Below, piece after piece: positions 44,628-53,801 of a DNA stretch of 64,000 nucleotides. Below the pieces are notes generated by a model, which was given only the letters and a program-made list of their open reading frames with translations, was not told the DNA's origin and did no database searches. Numbering within the stretch: the stretch's first letter is position 1; each line of letters starts with the position of its first letter. Source of the stretch: Rossellomorea aquimaris (GTDB lineage Bacteria; Bacillota; Bacilli; Bacillales; Bacillaceae_B); the NCBI RefSeq assembly GCF_035590735.1, contig NZ_CP141595.1:1111001-1175000 (forward strand). Direction: 5' to 3'. Made by a program: the position numbers and the translations under genes.

Positions 44628-45893
44628 ATGGAACAACGATTAAAAGCAATCGCCATAGGTGTTAATACAAAGGATAAGAATAATGACTTCGAATATTCGA
44701 TGCTTGAGTTGAATGGATTGGCAGAAGCGAGGCATATTGATGTAGTCGGTGAACTGACTCAAAACCTGCCCCGACCGAATCATGTTCATTATATTGGTAA
44801 GGGGAAAATTGAAGAGCTCCTGCCACTCATTGAAGAATGGGGAGCGGAGGTGCTTATTTCCAATGATGAGCTGTCTCCTTCGCAAATTCGTGTACTTGAG
44901 GAGAAACTTGATATTCGAGTCATGGACCGGACCATGTTGATTCTCGATATCTTCGCAGAACGTGCGAAAACCCGGGAAGCACAACTTCAAGTAGAGGTAG
45001 CTCAGCTGCAATATATGCTCCCGCGTTTGATTGGACGCCGTGAGTCATTAGGCCGTCAAGGGGGAGGGTCCGGACTCGCGAACCGTGGTGCGGGTGAAAC
45101 GAAGCTCGAGCTTGACAGACGCCGAATTGAAGAGAAAATCACAGCATTGAATAAAGAGCTTGATTCACTTGTTGACTTGCGAACCACACAACGTAAGCAA
45201 CGTCGAAAGAGTGAAATACCGGTCGTATCCCTTGTAGGATACACAAATGCAGGGAAGTCTACGACTATGAATGCTTTCGTAGAGAAATTCCATCCAAACG
45301 AGAATAAGCAAGTATTTGAAAAGGATATGCTGTTCGCGACTCTTGAAACTTCAGTGAGAAACATCACCTTACCGGACAAAAAGGCATTTCTCCTGACAGA
45401 TACGGTTGGATTCGTTAACAAACTGCCCCATCAGCTGGTCAAAGCGTTCCGTTCAACACTTGAAGAAGTGGTGGAGGCGGATCTCATCATTCACGTGGTT
45501 GATTATTCCGATTCTCACTACGAGAAATTGATGAAGGTGACTGATAAAACATTAGAAGACCTTGGTATAGGCGATACACCTGTCATCTACGCGTTTAACA
45601 AAGCTGAACTCATGGAAGAAGAGGTACCCAGAGTGGAAAAGGACCGCATTTATTTTTCCGCAAAAAATAGAATAGGGATCGACGAGCTGCTTCAAGTGGT
45701 GAGAAGTTATATTTTTAAAGACTATAAACGCTGTCAAATGCTTATTCCATTTGATAAAGGACATTTGATTTCTTATTTCAATGAACAAGCGAATGTATTG
45801 GAAACAGAATATGAAGAAACCGGGACGAAAATGATTCTTGAGTGTAAGGTAAGTGACTTTGAAAAATATCAACAGTATGTCATTCAAGAATAA
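44628..45893 (+). CDS. hflX: GTPase HflX, ribosome-splitting factor
   Basis: A 421-residue cytoplasmic GTPase that splits stalled or idle 70S ribosomes. The N-terminal HflX domain (NHVHYIGKGKIEELL, SPSQIRVLEEKLDIRVMDRTMLILDIFAERA) and a GQGE-type linker GGGSGLANRGAGETKLELDRRRI precede the G domain, whose P-loop GYTNAGKS is at residues 204-211, with DTVG (switch II) and NKAE (specificity). It matches B. subtilis YnbA. The gene is preceded by a terminator and a leader peptide, so read-through is probably controlled; a terminator also follows the gene. Confidence 0.95.
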   Translation: MEQRLKAIAIGVNTKDKNNDFEYSMLELNGLAEARHIDVVGELTQNLPRPNHVHYIGKGKIEELLPLIEEWGAEVLISNDELSPSQIRVLEEKLDIRVMDRTMLILDIFAERAKTREAQLQVEVAQLQYMLPRLIGRRESLGRQGGGSGLANRGAGETKLELDRRRIEEKITALNKELDSLVDLRTTQRKQRRKSEIPVVSLVGYTNAGKSTTMNAFVEKFHPNENKQVFEKDMLFATLETSVRNITLPDKKAFLLTDTVGFVNKLPHQLVKAFRSTLEEVVEADLIIHVVDYSDSHYEKLMKVTDKTLEDLGIGDTPVIYAFNKAELMEEEVPRVEKDRIYFSAKNRIGIDELLQVVRSYIFKDYKRCQMLIPFDKGHLISYFNEQANVLETEYEETGTKMILECKVSDFEKYQQYVIQE

Positions 45894-45898
45894 CCAGG

Positions 45899-45940
45899 AA
45901 AAACAGGACCTTTTCTAATCAAAAGGTCCTGTTTTTATTT
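45899..45940 (+). terminator. Terminator of hflX
   Basis: AAAACAGGACCTTTT pairs with AAAAGGTCCTGTTTTT. Confidence 0.9.
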
Positions 45941-46101
45941 TAAATACTATAGCAAGTAATTTCCGATAAAGCTTGGATTTAATAAGGTGAGACCTGAATT
46001 CTGATGCATCTACTAAACCCTTTTGACCTACTTATGAAAGTTTACCCCCATAAAGGAAAAAGTAAAATGGCTAATAATTTACAAAGGAGGGTCCTGTAAC
46101 C

Positions 46102-46578
46102 ATGATATCCAATTATACAAAAGCGTCTTCAACCCGGAATCTATGGTCGGGTATCTTATTTGGGATGGGAATCGTCGCATTTATCGATGAGACAGTATTC
46201 CATCAGTTGCTTCATTGGCATCATTTTTATGACAAGTCCACTACAGCGATGGGGCTCGTTTCTGATGGTTTTTTTCATGCGTTTAGCTGGTTTGCTACAA
46301 TCGGCGGGTTGTTTATGTTTGCCGATTTACGCCGGAAAAAATCGTTATGGATGAAGAGATGGTGGGGAGGAATTCTGCTTGGTGCCGGAGGCTTTCAATT
46401 GTATGACGGAACAGTGCAGCATAAGCTGATGGGTATTCATCAAATACGCTATGTAGAAAATGTCCTTGTATATGATATTGTCTGGAATGTGATTGCGGCT
46501 GCTATGATTCTTGCAGGTTTCTTATTGGTTGTAAATACTAGATATGAAAAGAATGAGACTGTTGCCAATGCACGCTGA
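46102..46578 (+). CDS. DUF2243 family membrane protein
   Basis: A 158-residue protein with four predicted helices and conserved histidines (VFHQLLHWHHFY, FFHAFSWFATIGG, DGTVQHKLMGIHQIRY), the DUF2243 pattern. The histidines suggest a bound metal or heme, which is speculative. AAAGGAGGG lies upstream of ATG 46102. It overlaps the next gene, ctaG-like; this pairing is common in bacteria and suggests a shared role in copper delivery or oxidase assembly. Confidence 0.85.
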   Translation: MISNYTKASSTRNLWSGILFGMGIVAFIDETVFHQLLHWHHFYDKSTTAMGLVSDGFFHAFSWFATIGGLFMFADLRRKKSLWMKRWWGGILLGAGGFQLYDGTVQHKLMGIHQIRYVENVLVYDIVWNVIAAAMILAGFLLVVNTRYEKNETVANAR

Positions 46579-47392
46579 TCATTCTTTTACACAAGCATTT
46601 CAAGGCTTCGGTTCGGTTTCTCAGATACTTCTAACCATTCCTTTTACAGTGATATTGGTACTGTATCTTCTTGCTGTGATCGTTTCCAATCGTAAACATA
46701 AACAATGGCCGATTTCCCGTACAATCCTATGGATCATCGGTGTCTGCTGTGCTTTAAGCGCTGTATCAGGACCCTTGGTTCAGCGTGCACATATGGAGTT
46801 TACTTCCCATATGCTTGGTCATTTGCTCCTTGGAATGTTGGCCCCTCTACTCATGGTACTCGCTGCACCGGTGACACTTGTACTGCGGACCCTGCCTGTC
46901 ACTCAGGCCAGGAGGCTTTCACGAATACTGAAAAGCCGTATTATGGGTATTATCAGTGATCCCATTGTCGTTGTCATTCTCAATATTGGAGGCCTTTGGG
47001 TTCTTTACTTAACCAGTCTTTACGAAGCGATGCATCAATACATTCTCCTTTATTTGTTCATACATATCCATGTTTTTCTGTCTGGATATCTATTCACAAT
47101 TTCCATGATATATATTGATCCTGCACCACATAGAACCGGCTATATTTACAGAGCAACTGTATTGATCCTTGCCTTGACCGGTCATGGCATTTTGTCGAAA
47201 TACATATACGCCTATCCTCCTGCCGGTGTCCCCCGTGATCAGGCAGAGAGTGGAGGGATGCTTATGTACTATGGAGGGGATATGATTGATCTGATACTGG
47301 TAATTATCTTTTATTATCAATGGTATAAGGCTGTCCGGCCAAGAGCTAATACAAGTAAATGTAAGGGCAATAAGAATTTTGTGGGGACGTGA
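46568..47392 (+). CDS. ctaG: CtaG-family cytochrome c oxidase assembly protein
   Basis: A 274-residue membrane protein with about seven helices. HMLGHLLLGMLAPLLMVLAAPVTL and HIHVFLSGYLFTISMIYIDPAP (read as two blocks) are hallmarks of the Caa3_CtaG family, which helps copper-dependent assembly of caa3 oxidase. The true start is uncertain: ATG 46568 (MHADHSF) or ATG 46544, both inside the end of the DUF2243 gene; neither has a clear ribosome site, so coupling is likely. Confidence 0.85.
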   Translation: MHADHSFTQAFQGFGSVSQILLTIPFTVILVLYLLAVIVSNRKHKQWPISRTILWIIGVCCALSAVSGPLVQRAHMEFTSHMLGHLLLGMLAPLLMVLAAPVTLVLRTLPVTQARRLSRILKSRIMGIISDPIVVVILNIGGLWVLYLTSLYEAMHQYILLYLFIHIHVFLSGYLFTISMIYIDPAPHRTGYIYRATVLILALTGHGILSKYIYAYPPAGVPRDQAESGGMLMYYGGDMIDLILVIIFYYQWYKAVRPRANTSKCKGNKNFVGT

Positions 47393-47483
47393 AGGGTTCA
47401 AGTACGTTTCGATAATACTTTACATGTTTATCTGCTTCGAGAGGAGGTAAATGTATAAAATAAGTCGAGAAAGGAGCATGCAG

Positions 47484-47768
47484 ATGCCAACATTAACTGT
47501 AGGATTTCAAACCATGCCAAACGGAAAAGACGTGGATACACATGGAATTATCCCCAAAATGATCGAAGTGGTAAAAGAATCGGGTTTAACATACGAAGTA
47601 GGGCCGATGGAAACGGTGGTCGAAGGTGAATATGATAAAATAATGAGCGTCATCAAAGAGACCCAGGATGTTGGGATACAACACGGAGCAACCGAGGTTT
47701 TCACAAATATCAAAATGCATTATAAATCGGACGGAGTATCAATTGCAGATAAAAAGAAGGATGTTTGA
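47484..47768 (+). CDS. MTH1187/YkoF-like thiamine-binding family protein
   Basis: A 94-residue ferredoxin-like-fold protein: GFQTMPNGKDVDTHGIIPKMI and TYEVGPMETVVEGEYDKIM are typical of the MTH1187 (UPF0045, DUF77) family, members of which bind thiamine or pyrimidine parts. The biological role is unclear. ATG 47484 is seven bases from AAGGAG; ATG 47478 is only one base away. No thiamine transporter is adjacent. Confidence 0.82.
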   Translation: MPTLTVGFQTMPNGKDVDTHGIIPKMIEVVKESGLTYEVGPMETVVEGEYDKIMSVIKETQDVGIQHGATEVFTNIKMHYKSDGVSIADKKKDV

Positions 47769-47796
47769 AAACCGCTTCCAATTATAAAGAGTAGTA

Positions 47797-47829
47797 ATAA
47801 GCACCTATGGTTTGGGTGCTTATTTTTTT
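47797..47829 (+). terminator. Terminator after the MTH1187-family gene
   Basis: AATAAGCACC pairs with GGGTGCTTATT and runs into T. Confidence 0.85.
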
Positions 47830-47998
47830 ATGGTAAAGTATGGATTTTTCTTTCATTATCTTTGCTTCCAGCAATCAAGTTCGATAGGCTTTATATTTTT
47901 CACTTTAAAGAATAAGAGGTGGTTTTTCTTTTACAATCATGGTACATGCTCCTCCACCTGGGCCCATGCATAAAGTAAATGCAGAGGAGGGATGCATT

Positions 47999-49102
47999 AT
48001 GTTTTTTCCACGGCGATATCCTGTGGTACCGTATGATTTTCAACAAGAATATTATCCTTATTGGCCCGAAGTAAGAAACGATTATGAAGATGGTCTTTTA
48101 CCACATACTTATCAACAGTATTATCCAGTCTGCGAACAACAACGTGAGTTCATGTATTATCCACAACAGCTGGACTACTATGATCCTTATCAAGGATTCT
48201 ATGACCAACCTGTCTACGAAAATCCATTTGATTGGCGGATCAGCTGGAGGGAATGGGAGGATCTTGGTGCACCGCCACGGGGGATGAAGGGTTCACCGGC
48301 CGTTTCTTCCTGGCAGGCAAACAGGCTGGATACATTTGTTCGAAGTGAGAATGACAGAATGTATCACAAATGGTGGAACGGTTCCCGCTGGAGTAATTGG
48401 GAGGATCTCGGTGCACCAAGGAGAGGTTTAAGGAGTTCCCCGGCTGCCGTGTCATGGGGACCGAACCGTATTGATACGTTTGTCAGAGGGAATCGGGATA
48501 CACTTTGGCATAAGTGGTGGGATGGCTCGAGATGGAATGAATGGGAAGACCTTGGAGGACCACCACGTGGGTTCAAGGGAGATCCCACGGTTGCATCATG
48601 GCAAGCAAATCGCCTCGATGTTTTCGTGCAAGGGAATGACAACAATCTCTGGCATAAATGGTGGGACGGAAGACGATGGAGCCAGTGGGAAAACCTCGGA
48701 TCTCCAAGAGGCGGTTTGAGGGATTCGCCTGGTGCCGTATCTTGGGGGCCGAACCGCATCGATTGCTTTGTAAGAGGAAACAACGACCGTATGTGGCATA
48801 AGTGGTGGGATGGTTCCCGCTGGAGCGAGTGGGAGAATCTCGGTTCCCCGCCTAGAGGCTTTGAAGGGGCACCTGCTGCATCCTCGTGGGCACCGAACCG
48901 GATCGATACCTTTGTCCGTGGAGACAACAATAACATGTGGCACAAATGGTGGAATGGTTCCCGCTGGAGCAACTGGGAAGACCTTGGAGCACCAAGGGGT
49001 GGCGTTCGTTCATCTCCGGGAGCAGTGTCTTGGGGCCGAAACCGGGTGGATGCCTTTGTAAGAGGCAGAAACGATCATATGTGGCATAAGTGGTATGCTT
49101 GA
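47999..49102 (+). CDS. Beta-propeller (DUF346/PLL-like) repeat protein, possible coat lectin
   Basis: A 367-residue protein with no signal peptide. Residues 1-80 are rich in Tyr, Pro and Gln (YYPYWP, YQQYYP, YYPQQLDYYDPYQ), as in spore coat proteins. From residue about 84, six repeats of 48 residues follow, each like W-WEDLGAP-RG---SPA--SW--NR-D-FVRG--D-MWHKWW-GSRWS. This is the DUF346 repeat found in PLL-type fucose-binding lectins. Odd and even repeats form two subclasses (SWQANR/PPRG against SWGPNR/PRxG), so a two-repeat unit was duplicated. ATG 47999 has AGGAGGG seven bases upstream; the longer frame is rejected. Spore coat or sugar binding is inferred. Confidence 0.75.
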   Translation: MFFPRRYPVVPYDFQQEYYPYWPEVRNDYEDGLLPHTYQQYYPVCEQQREFMYYPQQLDYYDPYQGFYDQPVYENPFDWRISWREWEDLGAPPRGMKGSPAVSSWQANRLDTFVRSENDRMYHKWWNGSRWSNWEDLGAPRRGLRSSPAAVSWGPNRIDTFVRGNRDTLWHKWWDGSRWNEWEDLGGPPRGFKGDPTVASWQANRLDVFVQGNDNNLWHKWWDGRRWSQWENLGSPRGGLRDSPGAVSWGPNRIDCFVRGNNDRMWHKWWDGSRWSEWENLGSPPRGFEGAPAASSWAPNRIDTFVRGDNNNMWHKWWNGSRWSNWEDLGAPRGGVRSSPGAVSWGRNRVDAFVRGRNDHMWHKWYA

Positions 49103-49166
49103 TAGATGGAACCATATTTTGTGTAAATAATCCGTTTTTTGGAGTGCATAGCCTATAAGTAATCTT

Positions 49167-49205
49167 AAAAACGTCCCGTGAATTGGCACAGGACGTTTTA
49201 TTTGA
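49167..49205 (+). terminator. Terminator after the propeller gene
   Basis: AAAACGTCC pairs with GGACGTTTT, followed by ATTT. Confidence 0.75.
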
Positions 49206-49358
49206 ATATCGTGGGTCATTCCACTTTTCATTGCTGAATGGCAGACCAATTGAGAGGAACTTTTTATCTTATAACTATGAACTGTTTTTTTACTGAGAAA
49301 ATTTCTTTCACAAAAATAAATTAGATCAAATTATTTCGTTTAGAGGAAATAAACTTTC

Positions 49359-50228
49359 TCAGTCGGACTGCTTCACACTAAGTACGGTGATCGTAACAAG
49401 GATGACCACCATGCCAAAAATTTGAATGGTGGTCAAGTGATCCCCGATAACCAGAACGCCAAATAATGAGGCTGTTACCGGTTCTACCATAGCGACCATC
49501 GAAGCATTAGAAGGAGTAGTCCATCGAATTCCAGTCACATACAATATAAATGACAGTCCAGCCCCGAGGATCCCTAAAAGTAAAAACCATCCTATATCCC
49601 TTGACGCCAACACAGCAGCTGCTTCACCCTTATCCGTAAAGAGAAAAAGGATGAGACAAAATGAAAAAAAAGCAATGGTTAGCGTGGTGTGTGGGTTTCC
49701 GATAGAAGACGCATTTTTAAACCCGAATATAAACAAAGCATAGGAAAGGCCAGCACCAAGTCCCGCTGCCATCCCAAAAAAACTCACTGAAATCGATTCA
49801 GTATTGTAGGCACCTGTAAGCAGGATGATCCCCAAAATCACCCCGGTAATACAGCCCCATTTAAACCAAGTAGAATGTTCTATTCCTAATAAAAAGGAGA
49901 TTAATAGGACGAACACAGGTGCGGTGTACATTAAAGTAGCGGCAACCGCAACGCTTGAGGCTTCGATACTTAGAAAATAAAAAGTGAAGTTTCCAGCAAC
50001 ACCAACACCTGCAATTAGAGACCATATATATAAACGGGTGGAGATGCCCCGATTTTGTCTAAAGCGAAGGAGAAACCACACAAAAAAACATATAAATCCA
50101 ACAATCCCCCTGTAAAGTGAAATCACAATAGGATCCCAGCCCTTGTTCATTAAAACATCGGCAATCCCCCCACTAGTGCCCCAGCATATAGCGGCCAGCA
50201 TAACTAAACCTATACCTGCAAATTTCAT
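49359..50228 (-). CDS. EamA/DMT-family transporter
   Basis: A 289-residue membrane protein with ten predicted helices in two EamA halves: GLVMLAAICWGTSGGIADVL begins the first and GMAAGLGAGLSYALFIFGFK the second, with MVAMVEPVTASLFGVLVIGD near the end. Drug/metabolite transporters of this kind export amino acids or other metabolites; the substrate is unknown. ATG 50228 has AGGAGGCAC upstream. It stands alone. Confidence 0.88.
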   Translation of the reverse strand: MKFAGIGLVMLAAICWGTSGGIADVLMNKGWDPIVISLYRGIVGFICFFVWFLLRFRQNRGISTRLYIWSLIAGVGVAGNFTFYFLSIEASSVAVAATLMYTAPVFVLLISFLLGIEHSTWFKWGCITGVILGIILLTGAYNTESISVSFFGMAAGLGAGLSYALFIFGFKNASSIGNPHTTLTIAFFSFCLILFLFTDKGEAAAVLASRDIGWFLLLGILGAGLSFILYVTGIRWTTPSNASMVAMVEPVTASLFGVLVIGDHLTTIQIFGMVVILVTITVLSVKQSD

Positions 50229-50638
50229 CGTGTGCCTCCTAAAGATAAGTTATGGTACGAATGTTTGAGCAAACCTAGCTTGATATTAATAACGAAAATT
50301 TAAAGACCAAGCAATCCTCTATACGCTCTTGAACAAACATATGTTGATTAATAAAGGTATTAATGGTAATTCCTTTAGTTTTACTTATCTAAACCCCTAA
50401 ATTTCATCTATTGTATTTCCTTTAAATTCAAATGAATTTGAGTATGTTCTAAATCCAGAATTCAAAGATAGGAGATTTTCAGAAAGTCTTACCTCAAAAC
50501 AGAACGGTTTAGTGTGTAAATAGGGAAGGTTTTTTTCTTTGAAATGAAGGTACGGGCAAAACTTTTGTCCAAATTACTATAATAAAATTGGAAAGGAGAA
50601 AAGAAAATACGTTTTAAATTCGATGAAGAAATGTAATC
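50229..50638. other. AT-rich intergenic region
   Basis: No gene recognised. TATAAT at 50578-50583 followed by GGAAAGGAG suggests a promoter and ribosome site for the damaged gene downstream. Confidence 0.45.
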
Positions 50639-50957
50639 ATGCAGGCAAAAAATGAGGATTTAAAAAAGGTTTTGGATCTGTTAGTGAATGCAATCACCTG
50701 GTTAAAGACAAAAAGGACGACAATGGAGTTACTATCTGACTGATTTAGATGGAAACGAGGAAGAGGTCCTCCATTCAATCGAAAAAGGGGTGACCTATCT
50801 GGTCGGAAAAGAGGCAAGAGAAGCAGGTGAAAAAATCATCCGCTTTGATTGCATCGCGAATAACGAAGGATTGAACCACGAGTACCAAAAGCGATTGTCC
50901 TTAAAAGAAGTTGCCCATATCTACGGCTGTCACAATAAATATGAAATCATACTATAA
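50639..50957 (+). pseudogene. Frameshifted small gene, about 105 codons
   Basis: The reading passes through three frames. ATG 50639 opens MQAKNEDLKKVLDLLVNAIT; near 50700 the sense continues one frame over as VKDKKDDNGV; and near 50733 it shifts again to YYLTDLDGNEEEVLHSIEKG, which runs to TAA 50957. Together the segments read as one small acidic protein. The family is not recognised. Either two small indels have broken it, or the sequence has errors. A terminator follows the stop. Confidence 0.55.
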
Positions 50958-50962
50958 ATATA

Positions 50963-51000
50963 AAACCCGGCATGATCATAAATCACGCCGGGTTTCTTTT
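50963..51000. terminator. Bidirectional terminator
   Basis: AAACCCGGC pairs with GCCGGGTTT, with T on both strands; shared by the pseudogene and alsT. Confidence 0.8.
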
Positions 51001-52418
51001 TAACTGGCTTTCTTTCTTGGTCGGGCTTCCATCATGGGCATGTACTCATTGAAGTAGTGATTCGTTTCACGAACGATGACCTTATAAAGTAAAATAAGGG
51101 CAATCAAGTTTGGAATCATCATCAATGCGTTAGACATATCAGCAAATGCCCAGACGAGCTCAAGGTTTGCAACGGCACCAAGTCCAGTTGCTAAAATGTA
51201 AATGAGTCTATAGGAGTTAGCGAAACGATAATTAGTCAAATACTCGAAGCATTTCTCTCCGTACATATACCATCCGACGATTGTTGAAAACCCGAAGAAT
51301 ATGACAGAAAATGATACGATATATTCCCCGACTGTACCGAGGGCGTGTCCAAATGCCGCACTCGTCAGTGCCCCACCGTCAAGGCTTGGCGCGTGTTCGA
51401 CACCTGAAATCGCTCCGCCTGTAGGATCCCAGAAACCAGTGATGAGAAGGACCAGTCCAGTCATTGTACAAACAATAATCGTCACAATGAACGTACCCGT
51501 CATAGCGACAAGTGCTTGTTTAACCGGATGGTCGGTTTTCGCATTACCTGCAATCAATGCAGCCGTACCAAGTCCGGCCTCATTAGAGAATATCCCACGT
51601 GATACCCCGCTTCGGATCGCTTCACTGATAATGATTCCAGTGAAACCTCCAGCGGCAGCTACTGGATTGAACGCATAGTAGAAAATCATTTCAAATGCTG
51701 GAATAATCATGTCGTAGTTCAGAATGATGATGATCAATGAACCACCAATGTACAGGAATGCCATGATCGGTACAAAGAAGGAAGCGACTGTACTGATTCG
51801 TTGAATGCCTCCGAAGATAATCAAACCTGTCAGGACTGCTAAAACGACTCCTGTTACGATATTGTTAATTTGAAAGCTTGATGTCATGACATCTGCAATC
51901 GTATTGGACTGGACGCTGTTACCGATTCCGAGGGCGGCAAATGCCCCGAATAAAGCAAACGCAACAGCTAGCCACTTCCACTTACTGCCGAGACCTTTTT
52001 CCACATAATACATCGGCCCGCCGGAGTATTCGCCGTTTTTATTTTTTACACGGTACTTCATGGCAAGCAGTGCTTCTGCGTATTTTGTGGCCATACCGAG
52101 TAGGCCGACAACCCACATCCAGAAGATGGCCCCGGGTCCGCCAATCGTCAATGCCGTCGCAACCCCGGCAATGTTTCCGTTACCGATTGTCGCTGACAAA
52201 GCCGTCATCAACGTTTTGAAGTTACTGATATCCCCTTCCGATTTGTCAGCAGAAGAAGAGGGTTCTTCTTTTGTAAAAGCAAGTTTAAATGCATACAATA
52301 GCTTTCGGAACTGCAGCCCTCTAAGCATAAACGTTAAGAAAAGACCTGTCCCAAATAACAGTACTAAACTTGGTGTCCCCCATAAAAATGAATTAATCTT
52401 GTCTAGCACATCTAACAT
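51000..52418 (-). CDS. alsT: Sodium:alanine/glycine symporter, AGCS family
   Basis: A 472-residue membrane protein with about eleven helices. The signature GGPMYYVEKGLG and ATIGNGNIAGVATA (sodium/substrate site) identify the AGCS family; B. subtilis AlsT, GlnT and similar proteins transport alanine, glycine or glutamine with sodium. The exact substrate is not certain. ATG 52418 has AAGGAGG upstream. A near-consensus cre site lies just before the gene. Confidence 0.92.
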   Translation of the reverse strand: MLDVLDKINSFLWGTPSLVLLFGTGLFLTFMLRGLQFRKLLYAFKLAFTKEEPSSSADKSEGDISNFKTLMTALSATIGNGNIAGVATALTIGGPGAIFWMWVVGLLGMATKYAEALLAMKYRVKNKNGEYSGGPMYYVEKGLGSKWKWLAVAFALFGAFAALGIGNSVQSNTIADVMTSSFQINNIVTGVVLAVLTGLIIFGGIQRISTVASFFVPIMAFLYIGGSLIIIILNYDMIIPAFEMIFYYAFNPVAAAGGFTGIIISEAIRSGVSRGIFSNEAGLGTAALIAGNAKTDHPVKQALVAMTGTFIVTIIVCTMTGLVLLITGFWDPTGGAISGVEHAPSLDGGALTSAAFGHALGTVGEYIVSFSVIFFGFSTIVGWYMYGEKCFEYLTNYRFANSYRLIYILATGLGAVANLELVWAFADMSNALMMIPNLIALILLYKVIVRETNHYFNEYMPMMEARPRKKAS

Positions 52419-52442
52419 AGAATCCTCCTTGTCATCTCATGT

Positions 52443-52456
52443 TGTAAACGTTTTCT
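52443..52456 (-). promoter_or_regulatory. Near-consensus cre site upstream of alsT
   Basis: TGTAAACGTTTTCT matches the CcpA consensus TGWAANCGNTNWCA at all defined positions but the last. It sits about 25 bases before the start codon. Confidence 0.55.
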
Positions 52457-52546
52457 TTGTGAGTTTCCATCTACTATTTATATAGTATTCCGAACAATCT
52501 GTCCATAACAAAAGTCGAATTTCCAGAGATTGAGTCTTTTTTAGTA

Positions 52547-52690
52547 GGGGGGACGGACCTCCGATTCAATCACAAGAGAAAGGTGCCCCAAGTGTTCCTT
52601 AAGGGTGAAAATCCCGTAACAAAAGGGACGGACCCTTTTCAACTGAACGTTGATGTAACTTTATCGCTCAGTTTGAGAGGTCCGTCCCTC
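52547..52690. repeat. Composite GAGGGACGGACCTC inverted repeats
   Basis: GGGGGACGGACCTCC (52547-52561), GGGACGGACCC (52625-52635) and GAGGTCCGTCCCTC (52677-52690). It appears to be two nested or adjacent copies of the family, directly after the stop of the DUF1648 gene. Confidence 0.8.
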
Positions 52691-52694
52691 AACG

Positions 52695-53798
52695 TTATAT
52701 TAGTGTAATGATTATTATCACGAGCAACGGTCCGACCAGGATGAGATATCCCATGGGTCTGGCGAAGTTCAGGGTCCACCCTACTCCGAAGCGTTTTTCG
52801 ACGAAGATGGAGGGGTCTTCAGGGTTGAAATAGAAGAGCCCTCCTTTCCAGTATTGATCGTCATCTGCATTGATCACTTCACCGGTGCCTTCATCAATGA
52901 TCTCTAAGTCCAAGTCCGAATCCTTTTTCCCCACTTTGATGGCCATAAGGACCGTCCCTATCAAGACGAGTGCAGAGAAGGCCAGTGGTATGGTGATGAT
53001 CAGCAGGTCGCTGACGCTATTTTCATACAGTGTGGTGAATTGCAGGAATGTAAATAGCATGGAAACAAGAATGGATATGAAGAATAAGAGCCAGCTTGTG
53101 TATTTTCGCAGACGGAGCTGACGGACCCGTGATGCGTTTATATTTCCCGCACTCAGCTTGATCCCGGAATTCCTTGTGAGCTCGTTTATACCGAGGAACA
53201 TCGTATTCAACACCAGTAATACGAAGGGTAGGATCAGAGCGGAAAGATATGATTTCGTTGTAAATGCATCTGGCTTTCCATCAGGTCCCCAGTGGGTGGG
53301 AATCTGATCCGGCAGGCTATTGTAATTCGCCAATGTAAACACCATTAATCCGGCAGTGATCACCATGGGTACTACATACACTATCCAGGGCAGCATTTCA
53401 TCTTTCGTTCTTAGGTTCAATTCTGAGACCTTCACCTGTTTGCGATCCTTGAACCATTGCTTTTCCCGTTTCAGTGATGTCACTTTCATATGAAAATAGA
53501 AATAAAGGGACATCGAAATAAATAGGATGACAAAAGGCAGTAATAAGCCCGCTAATATGAGATGATTTTCAGTGGGTGAGATGTCTTTTGACCAGATAAA
53601 ATAGAGAGCCAATGCCGCAATTGAAATGAAAAATGTTAAGATCGCGTATAGTTTTTTGTAACGTAGCAACTGTTCGTTCCGTATTTCATCAACAGGTATC
53701 GTTACACCAAAAACCACGGTCCGTTTTACGATAAAAGGTATGGTGATTTGCAGAAACATCAAAAATCCCACCGTGACGAATAAAAGCGTCATTTCCAT
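52695..53798 (-). CDS. DUF1648 + DUF5808 membrane protein
   Basis: A 367-residue membrane protein with about eight helices. NYNSLPDQIPTHWGPDGKPDAF (two adjoining blocks) is the DUF1648 motif, and DDDQYWKGGLFYFNPEDPSI with VEKRFGVGWTLNFA is DUF5808. Similar proteins pair with YtrA-type GntR regulators in Bacillus. The function is unknown; an envelope or transport role is possible. It starts three bases after the GntR gene on the same strand, so the two form an operon. Confidence 0.85.
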   Translation of the reverse strand: MEMTLLFVTVGFLMFLQITIPFIVKRTVVFGVTIPVDEIRNEQLLRYKKLYAILTFFISIAALALYFIWSKDISPTENHLILAGLLLPFVILFISMSLYFYFHMKVTSLKREKQWFKDRKQVKVSELNLRTKDEMLPWIVYVVPMVITAGLMVFTLANYNSLPDQIPTHWGPDGKPDAFTTKSYLSALILPFVLLVLNTMFLGINELTRNSGIKLSAGNINASRVRQLRLRKYTSWLLFFISILVSMLFTFLQFTTLYENSVSDLLIITIPLAFSALVLIGTVLMAIKVGKKDSDLDLEIIDEGTGEVINADDDQYWKGGLFYFNPEDPSIFVEKRFGVGWTLNFARPMGYLILVGPLLVIIIITLI

Positions 53799-53801
53799 TT
53801 G

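Noticed and set aside
47459..49115. Long minus-strand frames across the propeller gene
   Set aside because: They are reverse translations of a repetitive gene with biased codons, without start signals.
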